64,000 nucleotides of DNA from Haoranjiania flava. GTDB lineage: Bacteria > Bacteroidota > Bacteroidia > Chitinophagales > Chitinophagaceae. The translations under genes were made by a program, and so were the position numbers. Below are positions 29,312-36,954 of the stretch, in pieces (position 1 is the stretch's first letter; each line of letters begins with the position of its first letter). The notes beneath the pieces were generated by a model. The model did not search any database, was not told the origin of the DNA, and saw only the letters and a program-made list of their open reading frames with translations. Location: the NCBI RefSeq assembly GCF_025631005.1, contig NZ_JAOTPL010000007.1, positions 62,001-126,000 of the forward strand, in the 5' to 3' direction.

Positions 29312-30268
29312 TTAACAATTACACATTTGTGGTAAATAATTCGTTGATTGAAACTCGCGATTCGATATGTCAGCTCAGCGCATGTCTAACTTACAGATAA
29401 GATGGATTTGCAATACAGTAAAAAAAAGAAATTTATTTTTGAAAGCATGTGCCTCTATTAAAACGTGTTGCATTCTTTTATTAAATAGAGGTGTAGCAAA
29501 TTGGTAATCCGCTCTTCGCGATTTGCAATCGCGAAGCCGTATGGAGATTTACAATCTCCGGATAGCTCATCCACATTTCATAATAGCCAGTGTGTAGCCA
29601 GTTGGTCTTTATCATGCTGCGGAACATCGCGAAGAGCGCGTCAATGTAATTTTTCTTTATAGCTTACATTGTGCCACACCTAATTTTTATAGTATAAAAA
29701 TAGCAGAACTTATGTAGGGGCAATTATGGACGAAGAGACCGATAACATCTATTCGCAACGTGACCAAGAGGAACGTTTGCGAAATAGTGCTTGTGTAAAT
29801 AGTTTTTTTAAGCACTTATTATACTGCTCATTTTGCACCTTTTGACTGAAGTTATGCTGAAGGCTGTATTTGTGTATATTGCGGTTTAATCATCTTTGGC
29901 GCCTTTGATATCTCCGGCATTTACGAAATCCCGACCTCACTGAAGTTTATGCCTAACACCCTGCAAAATTAACAACTTTAAAGACACTTAAGGCTATTGC
30001 TTCTGCACCAAAATATTTAGTATCTTACCAATAATTTTCAGCAGTCTACCACTTTTGGCAAAGACCGAACCAGGAATCAACAAAAGTGCATCAGTACCAA
30101 AGAATACTTACGGCAAGCAAGCCATGATTTTTTGGACAATCATGACAAATCCTCTTCTCGCTGCATAAAAAAATTCTTATAAATACCGGCCATATGTCTA
30201 TAAAACTAATGGACATCAAATGGCTTTGGTGGTGGCAATTGTCCTTTACAACTATTAAATACAAAAAT
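29312..30268. other. Long intergenic stretch with decayed sequence
   Basis: The 957 bp hold no convincing gene. The MITE-like element at 29489-29681 is listed separately. A 39-codon frame at 29726-29845 (MDEETDNIYSQ...) has no recognisable product or ribosome-binding site. A fragment near 29905 reads YLRHLRNPDLTEVYA in one frame and may be a coding remnant. Confidence 0.5.
29489..29681. repeat. MITE-like element with inverted ends and stacked hairpins
   Basis: The ends are related inverted repeats: AGGTGTAGCAAATTGGTAAT on the left and, read on the minus strand, AGGTGTGGCACAATGTAA on the right. Inside are a 13-bp perfect inverted pair (CGCTCTTCGCGAT 29510-29522, ATCGCGAAGAGCG 29626-29638), the hairpin TTCGCGATT-TGC-AATCGCGAA (29515-29535) and GGAGATT-TAC-AATCTCC (29543-29559). 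GTGTAGC(A/C)A(A/G)TTGGT occurs twice, at 29491 and 29592. No coding frame is present. Confidence 0.55.
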
Positions 30269-30823
30269 ATGACTAAAAACAATTTCTATATAATCAGCGG
30301 TGGACCCGGTGCGGGTAAAACGACGCTTATAAACGAACTGGCAAATACAGGATTCGTGACGAGGGAAGAAGAAGCCCGAAAAATCATTAGAGAGCAATTG
30401 GCTATTGGCGGTGACGGCGTGCCCTGGAGAAATAAAGCCCTTTATGCTCAATTAATGCTTAAAGCTTCTATAAACACGTTTAATAAAACAAAAAGAGACA
30501 ATGGCACAGAGATTATATTCTTTGACCGTGGTATCCTGGATACTATATGTTATATGAATATGGAAAATACTCCTGTATCTGATGAAGTGCAGTATGAAGT
30601 CAATACATGTAACTACAACAAAAATGTCTTTATTCTGCCTCCTTGGAAAGAAATCTATCAAACGGATGATGAGCGAAAACAGTCGTGGGAAGAGGCATTA
30701 TTCAGTTTTTATAAATTGAAAGAAACTTATTTACAATATGGTTATAATGTTATTGAAATACCAAAAATTCCTGTTTCACAAAGAAAGGAGTTCGTTCTTG
30801 ACAGAATAAGTCAGGATTTTTAG
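30269..30823 (+). CDS. P-loop NTPase, AAA_28/kinase-like
   Basis: The 184-aa protein starts at MTKNNFYIISGGPGAGKTTL, which holds Walker A (GGPGAGKT). FFDRGILDTICYM is the probable Walker B/DRx region and resembles nucleoside- or thymidylate-kinase-like proteins. ETYLQYGYNVIEIPK closes the fold. The size and these motifs fit the AAA_28 family (predicted ATPase/kinase) of unknown substrate. The upstream in-frame ATG at 30194 adds 25 residues with no conserved feature. It stands alone, with long gene-free stretches on both sides. Confidence 0.8.
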   Translation: MTKNNFYIISGGPGAGKTTLINELANTGFVTREEEARKIIREQLAIGGDGVPWRNKALYAQLMLKASINTFNKTKRDNGTEIIFFDRGILDTICYMNMENTPVSDEVQYEVNTCNYNKNVFILPPWKEIYQTDDERKQSWEEALFSFYKLKETYLQYGYNVIEIPKIPVSQRKEFVLDRISQDF

Positions 30824-30970
30824 AGCTGTATGTGCTTCCTTACACAACCTTCAGTCGATTATATGTTCAGTTGGTGATTTTTGGCATTTAGAAATAGCTC
30901 CTATCTATATTAGATAGTGTCGGACTTGTAATTGCACCAAGAATCTCCACCTTATGATTGCTTTAAACAA

Positions 30971-31105
30971 TTGAATTCAGTTTACGTGACGGATATTATT
31001 GTAGATAAACATTGCAGCGAACATGGCATCAATGCTAAACTGATAAACAAAATAAAAGATTGGAGTATGCAAAATGAAAGGCTTATCTCGAATTATTGGT
31101 ATTAG
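30971..31105 (+). pseudogene. Remnant of a GNAT-type acetyltransferase
   Basis: The frame reads YVTDIIVDKHCSEHGINAKL, then INKIKDWS, and stops at TAG. This resembles the acetyl-CoA-binding part of GNAT proteins (normally ...V...RGxGIGxxL), with the key glycine region changed. There is no start codon and no upstream part, so it is a decayed fragment. The family call is by eye. Confidence 0.35.
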
Positions 31106-31454
31106 CTTAAATGGGGTATTTTTTATGCAAAAGGCAACAAATTTTTTTCAGTACCTGGAGACTGCGGGTAAGTGAGAAATACATTCAATTATTTAGGAAC
31201 ATGAATGTAAAGCTTGATTATTCTTGTTACTTTGCATATACAAAAAAACAAAAACTTTAATAAATGATAAAAACATAACAATCTGAAACACGCAGATAGA
31301 AAAATTAAGCTACCTAAGAATGCTACTACTTAATACCCGGATATTGGAATTGGAAACACAAAATACAAACAGTCCTGCAATTAACTTTTATAATAATTAA
31401 ATTTCAAATAACAGGATTGAACTGAAGTTGTATGATGGCTTTTACGATTGAATT

Positions 31455-31541
31455 TGCTATTTGCGGCTGTTTTTAATGGTTACATGGAATAGCCTTAGTC
31501 ATTCGAAGTTGGTATGCAACTTTGCTAATGGCTATTTCATG
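31455..31541. repeat. REP-like palindromic element, copy C
   Basis: CATGGAATAGCC (31483-31494) and GGCTATTTCATG (31530-31541) form an outer stem with one mismatch. Inside, AAGTTG-GTATG-CAACTT makes a second stem. The upstream GCTATTTGCGGCTGTTTTTAAT is a decayed form of the hairpin seen in copies A and B. Confidence 0.8.
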
Positions 31542-31560
31542 TGTTAATATTTAATTTTTT

Positions 31561-31630
31561 CTGTTTGTCACATGGAATAGCCTTTATTCATCAACGGTTG
31601 ATGTGCAACTTTGCTTATGGCTATTTCATG
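31561..31630. repeat. REP-like palindromic element, copy D
   Basis: CTGTTTGTCA is followed by CATGGAATAGCC (31571-31582) and GGCTATTTCATG (31619-31630). The inner stem is CATCAAC-G-GTTGATG, different in sequence from copy C but in the same place. This is a sign that structure is kept rather than sequence. Confidence 0.8.
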
Positions 31631-31721
31631 TTTTATGATAGCAAAGACATTTAAACGTCCAAAATATTGTTTCAGTTTATGCAAAAACACCCGAACATTT
31701 AATAATTAAAATTATACAATC

Positions 31722-32948
31722 ATGACATTTGGAATTGGCGGTTCTACCGCGAGTATTGAACTAGACAAAATTCAGCACATGACCGGATCTGTTCAACCCA
31801 TTTCCATTGCTGAATTTAACCTTCGCATCGAAAAAGCAACAGTTTTAATGAAAGAGAAAAACTGTAAGGCTGTATACTTAAATGCCGGGACTAACCTATA
31901 TTATTTTACAGGTACAAAATGGAACCCATCAGAGCGAATGGTAGGCGCTTTGCTTTTCGATGATAAAAGCATCGAATACATTCTACCAAAATTTGAAGAA
32001 GGTACCTTTAGAAAATTCATGCAAGTATTTGGGAAAATCAATTGTTGGGAAGAACACGAAAATCCCTATGAATTATTTGGAAATATTTTAGATATTAAGA
32101 ACATCCAAGACGCTAATATAGCTATAGACGAATCAGTTCCCTATTCTTTACTTGATGGGCTTATTGAGGCAAATCCGCACTTAAATTTTAATAATGCGCA
32201 AGGAATAACATCTGGCTGTCGTGTACAAAAATCTAAAAATGAAATTGATATAATTCAGAAGGCACATGAAATAACGTTAGTTGTTCAAAAGGCGGCAGCA
32301 CGCATTCTGTATGCTGGTATAGAAGCTAAGGAGGTTATTGATTTTATACATCAAGCACATATAAAGGCAGGCATTTCATCAGGGGCTTATTTTTGTATTG
32401 TGCTATTTGGTGATGATTCACAATATCCTCATGGGGTTATCAATCCACAAAAGTTAAAAGATAATGATATAGTTCTGATTGATACCGGATGCCGGTTAGA
32501 AGGTTATTGCTCAGATATTACTCGGACTTATGTGTTTGGAACGCCATCCGAAGAGCACAGAAAAATATGGAATATAGAAAAAGCTGCTCAAATGGCCGTT
32601 TTCAATGCAGCCCAACTTGGCGCAACCTGTGGATCTGTAGATGATGCCGCCCGAAAAGTTTTGTACCAAGCAGGGTTTAGCAAGAATTACGAACTTCCCG
32701 GTTTGCCACACCGTGTAGGACATGGTACGGGATTGGATATACATGAATTTCCCTATTTAGTGCGTGGAAATCCAACGGTTTTACGCGAAGGAATGGTAGT
32801 AAGCAATGAACCTATGATCTGCATTCCTGGGAAGTTTGGTATTAGACACGAAGACCATTTCTATATGACTGCAGATGGGCCAAAATGGATAACTACTCCG
32901 ATGAAAAGTATCGATGATCCCTTCGATGTTATAGAAAGTAAGCACTAA
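31722..32948 (+). CDS. M24-family aminopeptidase P / Xaa-Pro dipeptidase-like
   Basis: The 408-aa protein has an N-terminal creatinase/prolidase-like domain (about 25-160) and a C-terminal M24 metallopeptidase domain. The metal ligands are visible: IDTG, YCSDITRTY, RVGHGTGLDIHE, VSNEP and IRHEDH, that is two Asp, one His and two Glu. It should cleave N-terminal residues before proline with two divalent metal ions. The start MTFGIGGST has no signal peptide. It stands alone downstream of two REP-like elements. The true substrate could be a peptide other than Xaa-Pro. Confidence 0.92.
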   Translation: MTFGIGGSTASIELDKIQHMTGSVQPISIAEFNLRIEKATVLMKEKNCKAVYLNAGTNLYYFTGTKWNPSERMVGALLFDDKSIEYILPKFEEGTFRKFMQVFGKINCWEEHENPYELFGNILDIKNIQDANIAIDESVPYSLLDGLIEANPHLNFNNAQGITSGCRVQKSKNEIDIIQKAHEITLVVQKAAARILYAGIEAKEVIDFIHQAHIKAGISSGAYFCIVLFGDDSQYPHGVINPQKLKDNDIVLIDTGCRLEGYCSDITRTYVFGTPSEEHRKIWNIEKAAQMAVFNAAQLGATCGSVDDAARKVLYQAGFSKNYELPGLPHRVGHGTGLDIHEFPYLVRGNPTVLREGMVVSNEPMICIPGKFGIRHEDHFYMTADGPKWITTPMKSIDDPFDVIESKH

Positions 32949-33276
32949 GTATATATTATACAATGCTAAGAATAAATAAGCAAGATCTACATTTGCCGGC
33001 TAAATCATATGCCTCACTTTGAAAACTTTTGTGCCATTGCGGGCTTATTCATTTATAATTTATGCACTATCCAAGCACCAGTGGGGATTTCGTATTTCAT
33101 GGTCCTTAAACAGATGTATGCTCAGGTTAAGCTTCACTGTACAGGCCCCATAAAATTAACTGGAAAAAAAAGTTCTGAGCCTGCTAAAATAAATGCCAAC
33201 AATAAATGTATAAACATTTTGTAACCACACACACAAATTAATTTTTAATTTGCAAGATAAGTATAAGGCATGCTGT
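32949..33276. other. Intergenic stretch, no gene seen
   Basis: A 71-codon frame at 33009-33224 has no recognisable product. The last part, 33194-33273, is one copy of a 78-bp dispersed repeat, listed separately. Confidence 0.5.
33194..33273. repeat. Dispersed ~78-bp repeat, copy 1
   Basis: The copy starts TGCCAACAATAAATGTATAA and ends GTATAAGGCATGC. It matches 49575-49652 along its length, with small gaps (AATAAATGTATAAACATTTT, CACAAATTAATTTT, AAGATAAG shared). It ends 4 bp before the stop codon of the ABM gene. Confidence 0.7.
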
Positions 33277-33567
33277 TTAAACCAACTTTTGTAACTTTAG
33301 CATATTGTCACTTGGTTTTCTTTCCCAATCAGATAAAGGAGCTTCTGAGATTATCGGGCGTAGTTTCTTGGCAGCTTCCATGGCAAGCTCCGCATTTTCC
33401 CATAAAGAAAGCATAATAATCCTGTTATTTTCTTCATCAAGCCAAGAGCCTGCTTCAACATATCCCTCGCAGGTTTTTGCTACAGTATTAACTTTTTCAG
33501 CAACATCTAAAATATCCTGGATATGCTCTTTTTTGGGATAGTGAATCCCTAAGGTTAAATGTCTCAT
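33277..33567 (-). CDS. ABM-domain protein (antibiotic biosynthesis monooxygenase-like)
   Basis: The 96-aa protein has the size and layout of a dimeric ferredoxin-like ABM domain: MRHLTLGIHYPKKEHIQDIL, CEGYVEAGSWLDEENNRIIM, LSLWENAELAMEAAKK. The family holds small monooxygenases and many proteins of unknown role, so the enzyme activity cannot be inferred. It is a single gene in an accessory stretch, with a short REP-like element 27 bp before its start. Confidence 0.75.
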   Translation of the reverse strand: MRHLTLGIHYPKKEHIQDILDVAEKVNTVAKTCEGYVEAGSWLDEENNRIIMLSLWENAELAMEAAKKLRPIISEAPLSDWERKPSDNMLKLQKLV

Positions 33568-33593
33568 TGTATATTTTTATTTATGTGTATTTA

Positions 33594-33620
33594 CATGCAA
33601 TAGCCTATGGTTATTTCATG
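33594..33620. repeat. REP-like palindromic element, short copy E
   Basis: CATGCAATAGCC and GGTTATTTCATG form the outer stem of the REP-like family with the middle part missing. This looks like a deletion derivative of copies C/D. Confidence 0.6.
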
Positions 33621-33831
33621 TGTTTGCTCTGACGGCCAAGTTAAATATATAAAGATTATCTAATGATACAAAATTCCTGCTTCTTTTTCAACGGAACTTA
33701 AAAGGAAGATAGTTGGTTCGATGTTCCCTGAAAATATCGTATTCGACGGCTGCCAACATCGAACAAAAAGAATTGAACGGAAATCATCAAGGTTATTTCC
33801 TGATAGATAGGGAATTAAAGCCAAAAAAAAT

Positions 33832-33858
33832 GGGACAAGTCATTTCTAGACTTGTCCC
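33832..33858 (-). terminator. Rho-independent terminator of tRNA-Lys
   Basis: GGGACAAGTC and GACTTGTCCC form a perfect 10-bp stem with a 7-nt loop. On the minus strand a run of eight T follows. It lies 6 bp past the 3' end of the tRNA gene. Confidence 0.9.
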
Positions 33859-33864
33859 AAGAAG

Positions 33865-33937
33865 TGATCCCGTTGGGACTCGAACCCAAGACCCATACAT
33901 TAAAAGTGTATTGCTCTACCAACTGAGCTACGGAATC
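33865..33937 (-). tRNA. tRNA-Lys (anticodon TTT)
   Basis: The minus strand gives GATTCCG for the 5' acceptor arm pairing with CGGGATC, a D-arm TAGCTCAGTTGGTAGAGCA, an anticodon arm ATACACTTTTAATGTAT with anticodon TTT, and a T-arm with GGTTCGAGTCC. The discriminator is A, and CCA is not encoded. A consensus promoter lies upstream and a perfect terminator downstream. Confidence 0.95.
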
Positions 33938-33976
33938 TTCCACACTTTCAGGAACTACTGTTCCGTTTTGGGATTG

Positions 33977-34007
33977 CAAAAATAGAATTTTTCTTTTTAT
34001 TACCAAA
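33977..34007 (-). promoter_or_regulatory. Promoter of tRNA-Lys
   Basis: On the minus strand TTTG (34004-34007) and TATTTTTG (33977-33984) stand 19 bp apart, an exact fit to the Bacteroidota TTTG-N19-TAnnTTTG consensus. Transcription would start roughly 30 bp before the tRNA. Confidence 0.75.
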
Positions 34008-34154
34008 TAATTTTTCCATTTTTTTATAAGGCGTTCTTCATAAATCGGTTTTGCGGAATACCGTATTGCTTTCTGCCATATCACTGAGATGCTTATAAAC
34101 AAACAGATTTAAATACAATCTGCGCATTACGTATAAAAATCAGCAAGGATTGCT

Positions 34155-34162
34155 TAAATTTG
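34155..34162 (+). promoter_or_regulatory. Bacteroidota -7 element (TAAATTTG)
   Basis: TAAATTTG lies 14 bp before the ATG of the SDR gene. No clear -33 box was found at the usual distance. Confidence 0.4.
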
Positions 34163-34176
34163 CTTTAATTATAACC

Positions 34177-34986
34177 ATGATAGATTTTAAGAATAAAGTA
34201 ATTGTGATTACCGGCGGTTCCAACGGGATCGGCAAAGCCCTGGTGGAGTATTTTCTTTCTGCCGGCGCCAAAGTAGCCACTTGCAGCAGAAATTTCGACA
34301 AACTATATAAATTACAAACCCAAAATACAGGCAAGCCGCTGAATGTGTATACCGCAGACGTGAGTTCTGAATCGGATTGCGCACAGTTCATCAACAAAGT
34401 GATCAAGAACTTCGGCACAATTGACATTTTAATAAACAACGCAGGTATCTCCATGCGCTCAGAGTTTGTAGATTCGGAACTGGAAACACTCAAAAAGCTC
34501 ATGGATACCAACTTCTGGGGAGCTGTTTACTGTACCAAATATGCCCTGCCCTACCTGATACAACAGAAAGGGATTATCGTAGGCATTTCTTCCATTGCAG
34601 GCTATCGCGGCCTGCCCGGGCGCAGCGGCTATTCAGCATCCAAGCATGCACTTAATGGCTGGCTGGAAAGTATACGTGTGGAGCTGATGGATGAAGGCGT
34701 GCATGTAATGTGGGTATGTCCCGGTTTTACTGCATCCAATATTCGCAATGTGGCATTGAACAGCAAAGCGGAACCTGAAGCAGAATCGCTTTTGGATGAA
34801 GGCAAATTAATGACTGCACAGCAGACAGCTCAGCATATTGTAAAAGCCATCCGCCAAAAGAAGCGCACCATCGTGCTTACACGCGAAGGCAAAGAAGCAG
34901 TCTTAGTAAATAAATTATTTCCCGTATGGGCAGATAAGCTGATGAGAAAATATTATTACAACGATTCGGGAGAATTAATTAAATAG
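34177..34986 (+). CDS. Short-chain dehydrogenase/reductase
   Basis: The 269-aa protein starts MIDFKNKVIVITGGSNGIG with the SDR cofactor motif (GGSNGIG). NNAG is present in DILINNAGISM, and the catalytic residues are in GISSIAGYRG (Ser) and YSASKHAL (Tyr, Lys). RKYYYNDSGELIK closes it. It is a cytoplasmic NAD(P)-dependent oxidoreductase of unknown substrate, similar to those annotated as SDR family oxidoreductases beside cell-envelope genes. The SAM-hydrolase-family gene follows after 14 bp, and lpxB after that. Confidence 0.9.
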   Translation: MIDFKNKVIVITGGSNGIGKALVEYFLSAGAKVATCSRNFDKLYKLQTQNTGKPLNVYTADVSSESDCAQFINKVIKNFGTIDILINNAGISMRSEFVDSELETLKKLMDTNFWGAVYCTKYALPYLIQQKGIIVGISSIAGYRGLPGRSGYSASKHALNGWLESIRVELMDEGVHVMWVCPGFTASNIRNVALNSKAEPEAESLLDEGKLMTAQQTAQHIVKAIRQKKRTIVLTREGKEAVLVNKLFPVWADKLMRKYYYNDSGELIK

Positions 34987-35000
34987 TACCGGCTTTGCAT

Positions 35001-35834
35001 ATGCCAATCGTTACATTATCAACGGACTTTAAAGAAAATGATTTTGTTGCAGGTGCAATGAAAGGGCAATTGCTGTCGCTAAACAAAGAGCTGATCATAA
35101 CAGATATTTCGCATGAACTTTCATCGGGCAACTACGCACATACATCGTACGTTTGCCGCAATGCTTTTAAATATTACCCCGAAAACACCATACACATTGT
35201 ATTGATAGACCTCTTTAAAAACAATACTCCTCACCTGCTGCTGACAGAATATAAACAACAATACATCATTGCGCCGGACAACGGCATCCTTACCATGATT
35301 TTTAATCAAAGTATTGAAAACATAGTAAAAGTAAATCTCAACGCACAGGAGCGCACCACTATTGCCATAACGAGTACGGCTGCAAGCATAGCCAATGAGC
35401 TGAGCAAAGGAAAGTACATCAGGCAAATAGGGAAACCCGTAGAGGAAATTGAAGAAATATACCCCATGCGCCCTGCAATAGGGCCTAACTGGATTGAAGG
35501 CCAGATCATATTCATTGATAAATACGGCAATGCTGTTGTAAACATCACCCGCAAGGAATTTGAGGAGTATGGCAAAGGGCGGAGATTCCAGATATTGTTT
35601 TCAAGGAATGATATTGTAAAAAAGATATCTCCTAACTATGCCGATGTTCAGACCGGCAGTGCGCTGGCCTGGTTCAACTCTGCCGGCAACCTTGAATTAG
35701 CTATATCCAATGGACAGATCGCTCATCTGTTTGGCCTGCGCGACATATCAGTAGCACAGGCACGGCACAATAAGCTTTATGAAACAGTAAGGATATTTTT
35801 TGAAGAAGAACCTGTGGAAACACCGCCACTATAA
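35001..35834 (+). CDS. SAM hydroxide adenosyltransferase family protein (DUF62)
   Basis: The 277-aa protein starts MPIVTLSTDFKENDFVAGAMKG, with the family motif TDFKENDFVAGAMKG near the N-terminus, then ITDISHELSSGNYAHTSYV, PDNGILTMIF and a C-terminal domain with DKYGNAVVNI. Characterised members (duf62) hydrolyse S-adenosylmethionine to adenosine and methionine. The upstream in-frame codon at 34995 is TTG and was not used. It lies between the SDR and lpxB genes, each within about 15 bp. Confidence 0.9.
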   Translation: MPIVTLSTDFKENDFVAGAMKGQLLSLNKELIITDISHELSSGNYAHTSYVCRNAFKYYPENTIHIVLIDLFKNNTPHLLLTEYKQQYIIAPDNGILTMIFNQSIENIVKVNLNAQERTTIAITSTAASIANELSKGKYIRQIGKPVEEIEEIYPMRPAIGPNWIEGQIIFIDKYGNAVVNITRKEFEEYGKGRRFQILFSRNDIVKKISPNYADVQTGSALAWFNSAGNLELAISNGQIAHLFGLRDISVAQARHNKLYETVRIFFEEEPVETPPL

Positions 35835-35847
35835 TTAAAAACAAACC

Positions 35848-36954
35848 ATGCGTTACTACATTATTTCAGGAGAAGCAAGCGGTGATCTTCATGGCAGCAA
35901 CCTGATCAAAGAACTCAGGAAATTAGATACACAGGCCCACATACGCGCCTGGGGAGGCAACAAGATGCAGGATGCGGGAGCCACGCTTGTAAAGCATTAC
36001 AGGGATCTGGCTTTCATGGGTTTTGTAGAAGTGATACTGAATTTAAAGACCATCCTTTCAAATATTGCTTTTTGCAAAAAAGATATACTGGCTTTTAAAC
36101 CGGACGTACTGGTACTGATAGACTACCCGGGATTTAACCTGCGTATTGCCAGATGGGCAAAGAAACAGGGGATTAAAGTGGTTTACTACATTGCACCGCA
36201 GGTATGGGCCTGGAAGGAAAACCGTGCAAAAGCCATGAAGCGCGATATAGATAAAATGCTGGTGATACTACCTTTTGAGAAAGAATATTTTGCAGAAAAG
36301 TGGCGCTGGCCGGTAAGCTATGTCGGGCATCCGCTGGTGAAGGTAATAGACGATTTTGCAGCAGAGAAAAGATCATTGGAAAGTCCGGGAAAGCACGTGA
36401 TAGCATTGTTGCCGGGCAGCAGGTCGCAGGAGATATCCGTAAAGCTCCCCATCATGCTGGAAGTGACCAAAGCCTTCCCGCATTACAGCTTTGTAGTATC
36501 CAAAGCGCCGGGTCAGGATGATGCATTTTATAAAGGCTTCCTTGAACAGTACACCAATGTTTCCACCACAAGAGATACCTATGAATTATTGGCAACCAGT
36601 GATGCAGCGCTGGTTACAAGCGGTACGGCTACTTTAGAAACTGCTTTGTTCGAGGTACCGCAAGTGGTATGCTACAAAGGAAACAGCATCAGCTATGCAA
36701 TTGCAAAAAGACTGATAAAAATAAAATACATCTCTCTGGTAAATCTTATCATGGACAAGCCTGTGATAAAGGAGCTGATACAAAAGGAACTGAAGCCTGG
36801 AAACCTGATTGCCGAACTGGACAACCTATTGCACAATGACGCGTACAAATCCCGGATTCAAAACGACTACAAAGCACTGAAACACTTGCTTTCAGCAGGC
36901 GGTAACGCTTCTGAAAACGCAGCAAAACAGGTATGGGCGTGCATTAATACTTAG
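35848..36954 (+). CDS. lpxB: Lipid-A-disaccharide synthase
   Basis: The 368-aa protein begins MRYYIISGEASGDLHGSNL, and has IDYPGFNLRIARWAKKQG, YYIAPQVWAWKENRAK, LPFEKEYF, VGHPL, LLPGSRSQEI and SGTATLETAL. These are the diagnostic LpxB motifs. It joins UDP-2,3-diacylglucosamine and lipid X to make the lipid A disaccharide at the inner membrane, so the cell has an LPS-type outer membrane. It overlaps the convergent purB gene by 11 bp at the stop codons. Confidence 0.97.
   Translation: MRYYIISGEASGDLHGSNLIKELRKLDTQAHIRAWGGNKMQDAGATLVKHYRDLAFMGFVEVILNLKTILSNIAFCKKDILAFKPDVLVLIDYPGFNLRIARWAKKQGIKVVYYIAPQVWAWKENRAKAMKRDIDKMLVILPFEKEYFAEKWRWPVSYVGHPLVKVIDDFAAEKRSLESPGKHVIALLPGSRSQEISVKLPIMLEVTKAFPHYSFVVSKAPGQDDAFYKGFLEQYTNVSTTRDTYELLATSDAALVTSGTATLETALFEVPQVVCYKGNSISYAIAKRLIKIKYISLVNLIMDKPVIKELIQKELKPGNLIAELDNLLHNDAYKSRIQNDYKALKHLLSAGGNASENAAKQVWACINT

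Larger units (their letters stand above)
30824..31721. other. Long AT-rich intergenic stretch
   Basis: The 898 bp carry a palindrome CTATCTA-TAT-TAGATAG at 30901-30917, a GNAT-like remnant and two REP-like elements, listed separately. Between about 31110 and 31450 I see only AT-rich sequence without a usable frame. Confidence 0.5.

Noticed and set aside
33009..33224. 71-codon frame between the M24 peptidase and the ABM gene
   Set aside because: No recognisable product; its end lies in the dispersed repeat.
26400..33937. Integration of an island into the 3' end of tRNA-Lys
   Set aside because: The accessory stretch lies on the correct side of the tRNA, but I found no second copy of the tRNA 3' end near 26.4 kb and no integrase gene, and the tRNA terminator is intact directly downstream.
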